From the NCBI RefSeq assembly GCF_030149425.1, contig NZ_JASBRQ010000031.1, positions 1 to 56,052 on the forward strand: a stretch of DNA of 56,052 nucleotides, given 5' to 3'. The number at the start of each line of letters is the position of its first letter. The first letter of the stretch is position 1. Below the pieces are notes generated by a model. It was not told the origin of the DNA. It ran no database searches and saw only the letters and a program-made list of their open reading frames with translations. The position numbers and the translations under genes were made by a program. Below are positions 1 to 8,322 of this stretch, piece by piece. This DNA comes from Maricaulis sp. GTDB taxonomy: Bacteria > Pseudomonadota > Alphaproteobacteria > Caulobacterales > Maricaulaceae.

Positions 1-85
1 TTCAACGGGACATTAAGCTTAACCGGTCATAGTGCGCCTTAATCGGACGAATAAATGAGGTCCGAAAGCACAGGTGGACGGGTAG

Positions 86-958
86 ATGTTCCAGATTATC
101 GGCATTGTGGTCGTGTTCGTCATGGTCTTCGGCGGGTTTGCACTCGCAGGCGGCTATTTCGACGTGATCCTCAAGGCGCTTCCCTTTGAGATGATGATGA
201 TCGGCGGCGCCGCGGTTGGCGCCTTCCTGATCGGCAACAAGCCTAAAGTGGTGAGCAAGACCCTCGGCGACCTCGGCAAGATTTTTGCCGGGCCGAAGTG
301 GAAGGCGCAGGACTATACAGACCTCTTGTCACTCTTGTTTTTGCTAACAAAAACAATGAAGACAAAGGGTGTCATCGCGCTGGAAAGCCATATCGAGAAC
401 CCGTCCGACAGTGCGATTTTCTCGCGCTATCCCCGTATCCTGAAAGACCATTTCGCGGTCGATTTCATCTGCGACACGCTGCGCATGATGACCATGAACC
501 TGGAAGATCCGCACCAGGTCGAGGACGCGATGGAAAAGCAGCTGGAAAAACACCATCACGAGGCCGCGGCGCCGGCCCATGCCATGCAGACGCTGGCCGA
601 TGGCCTGCCGGCTCTGGGTATCGTCGCGGCGGTTCTGGGCGTGATCAAGACGATGAGCGCGATCGAGAGCCCGCCCGCGGTTCTGGGTGGTTATATCGGC
701 GGCGCGCTGGTCGGTACCTTTCTCGGCGTCTTCCTCGCCTACGGTTTCGTGGGTCCGTTCGCGTCCTACCTGACTGCCGTCTATGACGAGGAGCACCACT
801 TCTACAAGATCATCCAGGATGTGCTGGTCGCGCATCTGCATGGCAATGCCGCCCAGATCTCGGTCGAGATCGGCCGCGGCGGCGTTCCGACCAAGATGCA
901 GCCGAGCTTTGCCGAGCTGGAGACCGCACTCGATCAGATCCCGAACGAGGTCGGCTAA
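86..958 (+). CDS. motA: Flagellar motor stator protein MotA
   Basis: This 290-residue inner-membrane protein is the proton-channel stator subunit that, with MotB, drives flagellar rotation. Four hydrophobic segments are visible at about residues 3-23, 34-50, 174-192 and 204-227. A large cytoplasmic loop between the second and third carries the charged residues that contact the rotor. The GLPALGIVAAVLG stretch of the third segment is typical of the MotA/ExbB fold, and the length fits MotA (about 285-295). An AGGTGG ribosome site lies about 9 bases before the ATG. No motB follows. The gene is closed by a strong terminator, so it is monocistronic, as motA is in Caulobacter, where motA and motB are unlinked. 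Identification is firm. Confidence 0.95.
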   Translation: MFQIIGIVVVFVMVFGGFALAGGYFDVILKALPFEMMMIGGAAVGAFLIGNKPKVVSKTLGDLGKIFAGPKWKAQDYTDLLSLLFLLTKTMKTKGVIALESHIENPSDSAIFSRYPRILKDHFAVDFICDTLRMMTMNLEDPHQVEDAMEKQLEKHHHEAAAPAHAMQTLADGLPALGIVAAVLGVIKTMSAIESPPAVLGGYIGGALVGTFLGVFLAYGFVGPFASYLTAVYDEEHHFYKIIQDVLVAHLHGNAAQISVEIGRGGVPTKMQPSFAELETALDQIPNEVG

Positions 959-1005
959 CCCTATCCCTCCGCCAGCCGGCCTGAAGCACCGGCTTGCGAC
1001 GTAAG

Positions 1006-1034
1006 GCGCGGTACCTTCCAGGTGCCGCGCTTTT
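1006..1034 (+). terminator. Rho-independent terminator after motA
   Basis: A 10-bp stem (GCGCGGTACC pairing with GGTGCCGCGC through one G-U pair) encloses the loop TTCCA and is followed at once by TTTT. It lies about 50 bases after the motA stop codon and separates motA from the next gene. Confidence 0.8.
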
Positions 1035-1081
1035 CATATGCGGGGCTGGTCAGGGCGCGCTGAGGCGTTAGAACGGCGCTT

Positions 1082-1636
1082 ATGAAGATCAAAGACAGCG
1101 AAATCCTCATCATCCCCGGCCTGGGTAATTCCTCCGCCTTCCACTGGCAAAGCCGCTGGGCGGCCAAAATGTCCACCGCGCGCCGTGTCGAGCAGGACAA
1201 TTGGGACAAGCCCGAGCGTGAGGCCTGGACGGCAAGGCTGATCGAGGCCGTCGAGGCGGCGGAAAAGCCGGCCATTCTTGTGGCTCACTCTGTCGGCGTG
1301 CTCACCGTGGTGCATGCTGCGCCCGAGCTGAACAAGGACAAGATCGCCGGCGCCTTCCTGGTCGGCGCCTCTGACTGGGAGCGAGACGAGCTGGAAGAAA
1401 AATTCCCCGGCCATGGCTTTGCGCCGGTGCCGCGCAAGCCGTTGGGCTTTCCGGGGCTGATGCTGGCCAGTTCGAATGACGAAACCTGCTCGCTGGAGAA
1501 AGCTGAGCATTGGGCGCGTGACTGGGCGATCCGTTTTGGCGATGCGGGCGAGGCCGGGCATTTCACTGAGGCCAGCGGTCATGGGCCCTGGCCGGAAGGC
1601 TTGATGGCCTTCGCAAAATTCACCCAGTCCCTGTGA
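1082..1636 (+). CDS. RBBP9/YdeN-family serine hydrolase
   Basis: This 184-residue protein has a compact alpha/beta-hydrolase fold of the RBBP9/YdeN family. An early oxyanion-loop segment (IPGLGNSSAFHWQS) is followed by the nucleophile elbow AHSVGV and a C-terminal GHFTEASGHGPWPEG stretch that would supply the catalytic histidine. There is no signal peptide, so it should be cytoplasmic. The physiological substrate of this family in bacteria is unknown. Its end overlaps the start of mnmC by a few bases, so the two are probably co-transcribed and translationally coupled, although no functional link is obvious. The start has only a weak ribosome site. Confidence 0.85.
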   Translation: MKIKDSEILIIPGLGNSSAFHWQSRWAAKMSTARRVEQDNWDKPEREAWTARLIEAVEAAEKPAILVAHSVGVLTVVHAAPELNKDKIAGAFLVGASDWERDELEEKFPGHGFAPVPRKPLGFPGLMLASSNDETCSLEKAEHWARDWAIRFGDAGEAGHFTEASGHGPWPEGLMAFAKFTQSL

Positions 1637-3327
1637 TGAGCGGCGGCCGGCTGATCTGCGATCCGCCGGAGCTGGATTGGTCGCAGCCCTCCGGGCCGCG
1701 GGCGAGCGATTATGGTGATGTCTATTTCTCTGCCGAGGACGGGCTGGAAGAAACGCGGGCGGTGTTTCTCGCCGGCTGCGATCTGCCAGCGGCCTGGGCC
1801 GGACGGTCGCTCTACACGGTTGGCGAGCTGGGCTTTGGTACCGGACTGAATGCGCTGGCCTTGTGGCAGATGTGGCGCGAGCACCGGCCGGCGGGGGGAT
1901 GGCTCCATTTCGTCAGTGTCGAAAAACACCCGCTGAGCCGAGATGAGGCGGGGCGTGCCTTTGCCGCCTGGCCGGGTCTGAAGGCGCTGAGCGACCAGCT
2001 TCTGGCGCAATGGCCGCCCAGGCTGAAAGGTCCGCATCGCATGGTTTTTGCGCAGGACCGGTTCACCATCACCGTTTTCCATGACGAAGCCGAAGCCGCC
2101 CTGGCGCAAATGGATGCCATCATGGACGCCTGGTTCCTTGATGGCTTTGCGCCCGCTCGCAATGAGGCCATGTGGTCGCAAGACGTGCTGGATCATGTCG
2201 GCCGGCTGTCCGGGCCGGGCGCGCGCATCGGGACTTTCACCGTCGCCGGAGCGGTCCGCCGGGGCCTGCAGGCGGCCGGGTTCGCCGTCTCCAAACAGCC
2301 CGGTTTCGGACGCAAGCGTGAACGCCTGGAGGCGGTCTACCAAGGCACGAGCGAGCGTGAAGCCGCCGCTGATCTGCGTCCGATCGCAATCCTTGGTGCG
2401 GGTATAGCCGGAGCCAGTCTGGCCTACGCCGCGGGTCGGCGTGGCCGTGAGGTGATGATCATTGACCCTGCCGGGATTGCCGGCGGGGCCTCATCGGCGC
2501 CGGCAGGCATGCTGACCCCGCGTCTGGAAAAAGCGGATCGGCCTCATGTTCGCGCCACTCTCGGGGCGTTCGCCTATGCCCGGCGCCTGTATCAGGACCT
2601 GCCGGGTTTCTACCCCACCGGTGCCGTGCGCAAGCTGAACCATGAGAAAGACGAGGCCCGTTATGGTGCGATCGCCGACCTGATGGATACCGATATCCAT
2701 ATCGATGGCGACCGGCTTTGCATGGACGAGGCCGGCTGGTTCGTGCCCGCCACCCTGGTCCGCGCCCTGATCGCCGACGTGCCGGTTTTGCCGATACGTC
2801 CGCAGGGAGAGTTCTGCGTTATCGATGCCAGAGGCTATCAAGCGGCACACGCGGACATCTCGCCCAGTGCCGGACAGGTTGCGGTGTTTGACGCTGAGCC
2901 GCCGGTTCAGCCCATCACCTGGGGGCACTATGCCTGCCCGACACCGGATGGTCAGCTTCTGCTCGGCGCGACCCATATCAAGGGGGATCAGCCCGGTAGT
3001 GCTAAGGAGGCGGAGCAGGCCTTCCGGCAAGACGCACTTGACGTGCTACCCGAACTGGCTGCGGGGCTTGCAACAGACAGCGTTTCCGGATGGTCGGGTG
3101 TGCGGGCGTCAACCCCGGACCGGTTGCCGGTGGCTGGACGCTGGTCAAGCGAGGCGACCGACTGGGTCTTGTCCGGTCTGGGCTCGCGCGGTTTCGCCCA
3201 TGCGCCATTGCTGGCCGAACATATCCTGTCGCAGATCTGCGGTGAGCCGTCGCCGCTGGAGAGGGCGGGGGCGGACGCTCTGGCTCCGGATCGCTTTGAG
3301 TTGCGGCGCCAGCGCAGGGGCGGTTAG
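1633..3327 (+). CDS. mnmC: Bifunctional tRNA U34 modification enzyme MnmC
   Basis: The 564-residue protein is a fusion of two enzymes that complete mnm5(s2)U at the tRNA wobble position. The N-terminal part (about residues 1-235) is a SAM-dependent methyltransferase with the motif VGELGFGTGLNAL. The C-terminal part is an FAD-dependent oxidoreductase that removes the carboxymethyl group; its Rossmann motif ILGAGIAGASLAYAAG is followed by a DAO-type fold ending in GLGSRGFAHAPL. It is shorter than the E. coli protein (about 668 residues) but has both domains. The listed start is a GTG overlapping the upstream stop codon; an ATG one codon later (1636) is equally plausible. The stop overlaps the convergent small gene by 3 bases. 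Confidence 0.92.
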   Translation: MMSGGRLICDPPELDWSQPSGPRASDYGDVYFSAEDGLEETRAVFLAGCDLPAAWAGRSLYTVGELGFGTGLNALALWQMWREHRPAGGWLHFVSVEKHPLSRDEAGRAFAAWPGLKALSDQLLAQWPPRLKGPHRMVFAQDRFTITVFHDEAEAALAQMDAIMDAWFLDGFAPARNEAMWSQDVLDHVGRLSGPGARIGTFTVAGAVRRGLQAAGFAVSKQPGFGRKRERLEAVYQGTSEREAAADLRPIAILGAGIAGASLAYAAGRRGREVMIIDPAGIAGGASSAPAGMLTPRLEKADRPHVRATLGAFAYARRLYQDLPGFYPTGAVRKLNHEKDEARYGAIADLMDTDIHIDGDRLCMDEAGWFVPATLVRALIADVPVLPIRPQGEFCVIDARGYQAAHADISPSAGQVAVFDAEPPVQPITWGHYACPTPDGQLLLGATHIKGDQPGSAKEAEQAFRQDALDVLPELAAGLATDSVSGWSGVRASTPDRLPVAGRWSSEATDWVLSGLGSRGFAHAPLLAEHILSQICGEPSPLERAGADALAPDRFELRRQRRGG

Positions 3328-3551
3328 AGGCGGATACGGAAGTCCTCGCCGATGGACAGGGCGAGAATGGGACATCCACGCATGGCGCAATCGGCAACCA
3401 GGTCGATATCGGCCGGCTCTCCGGGCTCGAATTCTGCCGCCAACGGCCCCATCGACAAGGTGACCGGTACGCCGAACAGCGCCGGTACGGTTGCCGGAAC
3501 CGCGGCGATAACGCTCAAAATACCGGCAATGATCAATGGTTTGACCAGCAT
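3324..3551 (-). CDS. Small exported or membrane protein, 75 residues, unknown
   Basis: This short reading frame on the minus strand converges on mnmC. It begins MLVKPLIIAGILSVIAAVPA, a hydrophobic stretch that can serve as a signal peptide or membrane anchor. A short acidic tail follows with two cysteines in the segment DCAMRGC. I chose the ATG at 3549-3551 because AGGTC lies 6-9 bases upstream and the hydrophobic segment starts there; the longer frame to 3869 would overlap the divergent glycosyltransferase. I do not recognise the family. The two close cysteines suggest a disulfide if it is exported, which is inference. Confidence 0.55.
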   Translation of the reverse strand: MLVKPLIIAGILSVIAAVPATVPALFGVPVTLSMGPLAAEFEPGEPADIDLVADCAMRGCPILALSIGEDFRIRL

Positions 3552-3587
3552 GTTCTGACCTCGCTTCTCCGCCCCTGTGCCTGTCAG

Positions 3588-4589
3588 ATGCCGCAAAGCG
3601 CCCAATTGGATGCACTCCCGGTCAGAAAATCCGGCCCGCAGCTTGCACCGTCTCGCAAAGAAAACACGCTTCTGACGCGAAATGGGACGGGCTCTATGGC
3701 CGAAATGTTGAATTTTGACGCGAAGAGCGACCGCCGCAGCGGGTCGCGCCACGTCTGGTTCCTCAATTCTGCATTCGACAAGATCGGCTTTGACACCGCT
3801 GTGCGCCGTATCACGGAGCGCCCGGCTGGCGCCGGGTTTGCCTTCGTCGTGACCCCCAATGTCGATCATCTTGTCCGCCTTGAGCGCGATACTGTGCTGG
3901 CCCGGCTCTATGCCCAGGCCTGGCTTACTGTGTGCGACAGCCGGGTATTGGAGCTGCTGGGCAAAGTCTCCGGCGAGACGATCCAGATCTCACCGGGCTC
4001 CGATCTGACGGCCGAGCTCTTTGATCACCACATTGATCCGCATGAGACGGTCACGGTTATCGGCGGTGATGCCGATGTGATCGAAGCGGTGCGGGCGCGT
4101 TACGGCCTCACCGATCTGCGCTGGCATGAACCGCCGATGGGACTGCGCAACAAGCCCGAGGCGATCGCCGAAGCGGCGAAGTTCGTCGCCGACAATCCGT
4201 CCCGGTTCGTGTTTTTCTGTGTCGGTTCCCCGCAGCAGGAACTGGTAGCCGAAGCCTGTCTCGACCGTGGCGATTGCACCGGATTGGGACTTTGCGTCGG
4301 CGCGTCGCTGGACTTTCTCGGCGGCAAGGCCGAGCGCGCTCCGGTCTGGATGCAGAAATCGCGCCTGGAGTGGCTGCATCGCCTGATCCAGGAGCCGCGC
4401 CGGATGTGGAAGCGTTACCTGGTCGACGGGCCGCGCATTTTCGGCCTGTGGCGCCGTTGGCACAAAACCCGCCGCGAATTGCAGGCGCTCGAGGCTCAGC
4501 TGTCCTCACCGGAACAGATCAAGCAGCGCAAGCTGCACCAGCGCATTCGCGACCTGGAAACCCAGCTGGCCGACATCAGTAGTCGATAA
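3588..4589 (+). CDS. WecG/TagA/CpsF (GT26) glycosyltransferase
   Basis: The protein belongs to glycosyltransferase family 26, enzymes that add N-acetylmannosamine-type sugars to a lipid-linked acceptor in polysaccharide assembly. Diagnostic segments are VVTPNVDHLVRLERD, the FFCVGSPQQELVAEACL motif, and LCVGASLDFLGGKAERAPVWMQ followed by GLEWLHRL-like text. About 35 N-terminal residues before MAEMLNF are not family-like. The true start may therefore be the ATG at 3696, which is preceded by a GGGACGGG stretch. Caulobacter uses a member of this family, HfsJ, for holdfast synthesis, so that is one possible role. No holdfast genes are seen here, and the polysaccharide locus is 26 kb away. The end overlaps the convergent next gene by 14 bases. 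Confidence 0.85.
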   Translation: MPQSAQLDALPVRKSGPQLAPSRKENTLLTRNGTGSMAEMLNFDAKSDRRSGSRHVWFLNSAFDKIGFDTAVRRITERPAGAGFAFVVTPNVDHLVRLERDTVLARLYAQAWLTVCDSRVLELLGKVSGETIQISPGSDLTAELFDHHIDPHETVTVIGGDADVIEAVRARYGLTDLRWHEPPMGLRNKPEAIAEAAKFVADNPSRFVFFCVGSPQQELVAEACLDRGDCTGLGLCVGASLDFLGGKAERAPVWMQKSRLEWLHRLIQEPRRMWKRYLVDGPRIFGLWRRWHKTRRELQALEAQLSSPEQIKQRKLHQRIRDLETQLADISSR

Positions 4590-5217
4590 AGCGCGCGACG
4601 CGGTCGCAGGATGCGTCATTGCCGCGGCGGCAGGAGATCCGGAATAGCTCCAGGGCCTCGCCCTGGCTCTGCTTGTCCGAATAATGATCCACCAGCAGCG
4701 TCGCCAGGGCGACGCAATTATCATCGTCATTATGGCGCTCGCAGCCGTGGCGGAACAGGCGCTGGGCCTCAGCCCGGTCCTGACGGATATAGCTATACGG
4801 TGAACCTCCGGTCAGTCCTTCCGTATTGATCTCACCGGCTCGCAGGCAGGCTGCGGGGCCCTGATCATTGTGGCTGAAATGGGCGCGGCAACCGCGCTCA
4901 AGGGCCTCCAGAGCGGTTTCGTAATTCACATTGGGCTCGGCATAGGAGTATGGCTGCTCCTCCATTTGGGCCAGCCCGGCGGTGGCGCAATAAGTATAAT
5001 CGCGCTGACAGGCGAGGTTGAGCAGACGATTGCGCTCTTCGACCACCATCATGTCGCCGAACACGTCCGCCGCCAGGTAGCAGTCAAAGCCGCGGGTTCC
5101 GGTTTCACAGGCCTCGACCTGGCGGTCGCGCATTTCGGTCTGCGCGGCAGCGGTTGCGGGCAGTGCCGCGCCGACGGTCCAGCCCATGACCAGTGCGGCA
5201 ATAACAGACTTGAACAT
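4576..5217 (-). CDS. Exported cysteine-rich Sel1/Hcp-like repeat protein
   Basis: This 213-residue protein starts with a clear signal peptide (MFKSVIAALVMGWTVGAALP, cleavage after ATAAAQ-type text), so it is probably periplasmic. The mature part shows four or so helical-hairpin repeats of about 40 residues, each with a pair of cysteines in patterns such as ACLRAGE, GCERHNDDDNC and SCRRGNDASC. This recalls Sel1/Hcp-like cysteine-rich repeat proteins, where the cysteines staple each helical hairpin. The start was set at 5217 because GGGAGA precedes it at the right distance and the signal peptide begins there. Function is unknown; repeat proteins of this class usually mediate protein contacts. 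Confidence 0.75.
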   Translation of the reverse strand: MFKSVIAALVMGWTVGAALPATAAAQTEMRDRQVEACETGTRGFDCYLAADVFGDMMVVEERNRLLNLACQRDYTYCATAGLAQMEEQPYSYAEPNVNYETALEALERGCRAHFSHNDQGPAACLRAGEINTEGLTGGSPYSYIRQDRAEAQRLFRHGCERHNDDDNCVALATLLVDHYSDKQSQGEALELFRISCRRGNDASCDRVARFIDY

Positions 5218-5280
5218 TGAAATATGTCTCCCTGTCCCTCCAGCAAACGCTAGCACCTGGATATTCGGCTGCGCAATCGC

Positions 5281-5309
5281 TTGATTTGCCTAGGCATTGG
5301 CACTAGCGT
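5281..5309 (+). promoter_or_regulatory. Candidate promoter for the B12 riboswitch operon
   Basis: TTGATT and TAGCGT are separated by 17 bases and end about 10 bases before the first conserved riboswitch element. The -35 match is good and the -10 match only moderate. Position is the main support. Confidence 0.35.
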
Positions 5310-5317
5310 CCGCCGCG

Positions 5318-5520
5318 TAATGGTTCCCGCAAGGGATTAATCGGGAAGCCGGTGCGGCGATCCCCGGATTTATGTCCGGGGCCAACCCAGTCCGGCGCTG
5401 TCCCCGCAGCCGTAATCGGTGAGCGGCGGTGCAAGAAGCCACTGGTCAGGACCTTGTCCAGGCTGGGAAGGCGCACCGCTTGCTGTGACCCGTAAGCCGG
5501 AAGACCTGCCATTACCGTCG
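5318..5520 (+). ncRNA. Cobalamin riboswitch
   Basis: The leader carries the ordered conserved blocks of the adenosylcobalamin riboswitch: GGGAAGCCGGTG near 5344, the CTGTCCCCGCAGCCGTAA core near 5399 (B12 box partner), GCCACTG near 5438, CTGGGAAGGCG near 5462, and the 3' block GTAAGCCGGAAGACCTGCC near 5492. It is followed by the vitamin B12 receptor gene. Binding of cobalamin should fold the RNA and shut down expression of the uptake operon. About 115 bases separate the aptamer from the btuB start; this expression platform contains GC-rich inverted segments but no evident U-tract terminator, which suggests control of translation. Confidence 0.93.
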
Positions 5521-5636
5521 TCCGTCCGTTCGTGCGGGAGTTCACGAAGCCGGCGCGGTTTACCGTCTGAGACGACTCCTTGCTTGTTTGCCGGTGCCCA
5601 TACGGGTCCCGGCCGTTACTGCTATGGAGACGTAAC

Positions 5637-7520
5637 GTGTCTGAATTCAAACGAAAACTCATCGCGAGTAGCGCCTGTCTGCTCGCCTTCCCGGTTCTGG
5701 CGCATGCCCAGGATGAAACCATATTGGTCACCGCGGCGCGTCTGCCGCTGGCGGCGCAGGATGCCACTGTGAGCGTGTCCGTGCTCGGCGAGGCCGAGCT
5801 GGAGGCACGCGGGCCGCTGTTCGCTGCCGACATCCTTCGCGCTGTGCCCGGACTGGCGGTCTCGCGCTCCGGACCGGCCGGGTCCTTGACCCAGATCCGC
5901 GCGCGCGGTGCCGAAGCCAATCATGTCCTGGTGCTGATCGATGGCGTGGAAGCCGCCAGCCCGTTCACCGGAGAAGCGGACTTCTCCAACTTCTTGTTTG
6001 ACGATCTGGCCCGGATCGAAGTGGCCCGGGGCGAACAATCGGCGCTCTGGGGGGCGGACGCGATTGGCGGCGTCATTGCCATGCAGACCGCCCGGCCACA
6101 GGACGGGACCCTTGCCAGCCTGCGCATGGAAGCGGGCAGTTTCGAAACCCGTCGCATTGCCGGCCGTCTGGCGCGCGGGGATGAGGCCCGCGGCTTCGGT
6201 GTCAGCCTTGGCGATTTCCGTAGCGAAGGTATCGATATCTCCGGACAGGACGGTGAACGCGACGGCTATGACAACACCCAGCTTGCGTTCAATGCGCATA
6301 GCGCACTTGGCGGAAGCTGGCGGGTTGAAGGATCCGGGCGTTGGATCGATTACACCAGCGCCTCCGATGCCGATACCGATTTTAATGGCGTGCTTGACGA
6401 TACCGACCGCGAGCGCCGCGGCGAGCAGTTCTTCTCCGCATTGACCGTGAGCGGCGAGACTGGACTCAGCGGATTGACCCTGTCGCATGAGCTTGCGGCC
6501 CGTCTCACCGATGACCGCAACCGCAGCTTCGCCGATGGGGCGCGCACTGGCCGAAATCTCGGTCAGAGACGGCAGGTGCGCTACCAGGTCTCGAGCCGCT
6601 GGCAAAGCGGAGCGGTATCGCACCGTCTGACCGGACTGGTGGAGAATGAGCGCGACAAGACCAAGAATGATGCAGGCCCCGGCAATGGCGCTAACCAGAC
6701 CCGGACCATCGAGACCCGTGCGCTGGCTTTCGATTATGGCCTGGCCCGCGGTCCGCTCGATCTGACTGTTTCGGCCCGGCGGGAGAGTAATGACCGGTTT
6801 GACGACTCCACTACCTGGCGCGCCGGGGCGGCCTGGAGTTTTGAGCCGGTGGGCGGGCGCTTGCGTGCCAGCATGGGTGAGGGGGTGAAAAACCCCGGAG
6901 TGTTCGAACTCTTCGGCTTTTTCCCCGACTTCTTCGTCGGCAATCCGGACCTCGTGCCCGAGCGCTCGAAGGGTTGGGAAATCGGCTGGGAGCAGCGCTT
7001 GCTGGACGACCGGGGCAGTGCCGAGCTGACCTATTTCTCCAGCGAACTGGAGGACGAGATCTTCACCGATTTTTCCGTTTTCCCGTTGACGGCCGGGAAT
7101 GCCGCCGGTCGCTCGACGCGGGAGGGTATTGAGCTGAGTGGTCGCTTCACCGTAACCCCGGCGGTTTACCTCTTTGGTTCGGCGAGCTGGCTGCAAAGCG
7201 AAGAGGGCGGCACGGCGGAGATCCGCCGGCCCGAGCAGCTGGCCTCGCTGACCGTAAGCTGGCAACCGGAGGGGCCGCTCTCCGCATCAATCAGCGCCGA
7301 CTATACCGGTGAGCAGACCGATACCGATTTCGGCAGTTTCCAAACGGTGACGCTGGACGCCTACACGCTCGTGAGCGGGCAGTTGAACTGGCAGCCCCGC
7401 GACGGGGTAGAGTTCTATGCCCGTGGCGAGAACCTTCTCGATGAGGATTACAGGGATGTATTCGGCTTTCATACGCCGGGCCGGGCTGTGTATTTCGGCC
7501 TGCGCCTTCATCGCGGCTGA
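5637..7520 (+). CDS. btuB: TonB-dependent vitamin B12 receptor BtuB
   Basis: This 627-residue outer-membrane receptor imports cobalamin with energy from TonB. The signal peptide (SEFKRKLIASSACLLAFPVL, cleaved after AHA) is followed by a TonB-box-like ETILVTAARL. Next come a plug domain (IRARGAEANHVLVLIDGVEA, RGEQSALWGADAIGGVI) and a beta barrel ending in the aromatic LRLHRG. I chose the GTG at 5637 because GGAG lies 8 bases upstream and the signal peptide begins there. The longer frame from 5580 reads through unlikely leader sequence. The cobalamin riboswitch upstream and the ABC transporter genes downstream support B12 rather than siderophore uptake. Its last 65 bases overlap the next gene in another frame. 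Confidence 0.92.
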   Translation: MSEFKRKLIASSACLLAFPVLAHAQDETILVTAARLPLAAQDATVSVSVLGEAELEARGPLFAADILRAVPGLAVSRSGPAGSLTQIRARGAEANHVLVLIDGVEAASPFTGEADFSNFLFDDLARIEVARGEQSALWGADAIGGVIAMQTARPQDGTLASLRMEAGSFETRRIAGRLARGDEARGFGVSLGDFRSEGIDISGQDGERDGYDNTQLAFNAHSALGGSWRVEGSGRWIDYTSASDADTDFNGVLDDTDRERRGEQFFSALTVSGETGLSGLTLSHELAARLTDDRNRSFADGARTGRNLGQRRQVRYQVSSRWQSGAVSHRLTGLVENERDKTKNDAGPGNGANQTRTIETRALAFDYGLARGPLDLTVSARRESNDRFDDSTTWRAGAAWSFEPVGGRLRASMGEGVKNPGVFELFGFFPDFFVGNPDLVPERSKGWEIGWEQRLLDDRGSAELTYFSSELEDEIFTDFSVFPLTAGNAAGRSTREGIELSGRFTVTPAVYLFGSASWLQSEEGGTAEIRRPEQLASLTVSWQPEGPLSASISADYTGEQTDTDFGSFQTVTLDAYTLVSGQLNWQPRDGVEFYARGENLLDEDYRDVFGFHTPGRAVYFGLRLHRG

Positions 7521-8322
7521 AGCCTGGGCTGACGATGCGGCACCGCCTGAGGGCGGTGTCGTATCGACCGGGTTGTGCGCCGATGCCTATGTGCTGGCAC
7601 TGGTGCCGCGTGCGGATATTCAGGCTTTGTCCTGGCAGGTCGACCACCCGGTCTCGGCCGCGCCGGACTGGGCCCGTGCCCTGCCGGTGGCGTCTGCGTC
7701 GGCGGAAGCCCTGCTCCGCCTCGATCCGGACATGGCCGTCTTCTCACCCGGTGAGGGGCAGCGCGCCCGAACCATGCTGGAGCGGGCCGGTTACGGTGTT
7801 GCCGGACTGAGCTGGGGCGAGGATTTTGCCAGCGTACGGGCCAATCTGAGCCGTCTTGGCGAGCAGCTCGGGCGCGATGCTGAGGCCGACGCGGCAATCG
7901 CCGATCTGGATCGCCGCCTGCAGGCCTTGCAGGTCAGGAGCCGGGCCCGCTCCGGGCGTCCGCGCCTGGCGTATGTCAGCGCTTCGGGCGGTTCGGCCGG
8001 GCTGGGCACGTATGTCGACGCGGCGATAGTGGCAGCCGGCGGTGTCAATGTGACCGCTGAAGCCGGAGCCAGCGGCTGGACCCGGTCCGATCCGGAATTC
8101 GCCCTGGGCCTGGAGGCGGACATCCTGCTGACCAGTTTTTTCGCCGATGGTTATGCCGGGCGATTGTCCCGGGCGCGCTATCATTCCGCCTATCACCGCT
8201 TGCTCGACAGCCCGGTTCGCGTCGATATTCCAGCCGGGTACTGGCCCTGTGCCGGGCCAGGTCTGATCGATGCCGCCGAGGCGATTGCCGACGCCATTGA
8301 TGCCTGGGAGGAGGGGCGATGA
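7456..8322 (+). CDS. btuF: Periplasmic B12-binding protein (BtuF-like)
   Basis: This 288-residue substrate-binding protein of the TroA/BtuF class would hand cobalamin from BtuB to the inner-membrane ABC transporter. It begins with a signal peptide (MYSAFIRRAGLCISACAFIA, cleaved near AEAWA-DD). It keeps the family's two-lobe pattern, with segments such as LCADAYVLALVPRADIQALS, LLRLDPDMAVFSPGEG and GLEADILLTSFF. The ATG at 7456 has a GAGG about 9 bases upstream; ATG 7441 is an alternative. Either way the gene starts inside btuB, giving an overlap of at least 65 bases, and it ends in an ATGA overlap with the permease. This arrangement implies translational coupling. The protein is divergent, so the symbol rests partly on context. 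Confidence 0.8.
   Translation: MYSAFIRRAGLCISACAFIAAEAWADDAAPPEGGVVSTGLCADAYVLALVPRADIQALSWQVDHPVSAAPDWARALPVASASAEALLRLDPDMAVFSPGEGQRARTMLERAGYGVAGLSWGEDFASVRANLSRLGEQLGRDAEADAAIADLDRRLQALQVRSRARSGRPRLAYVSASGGSAGLGTYVDAAIVAAGGVNVTAEAGASGWTRSDPEFALGLEADILLTSFFADGYAGRLSRARYHSAYHRLLDSPVRVDIPAGYWPCAGPGLIDAAEAIADAIDAWEEGR

Noticed and set aside
5622..7265. A 547-codon minus-strand open frame opposite btuB
   Set aside because: btuB is certain from its domains and riboswitch; the opposite frame is open only because of codon bias.
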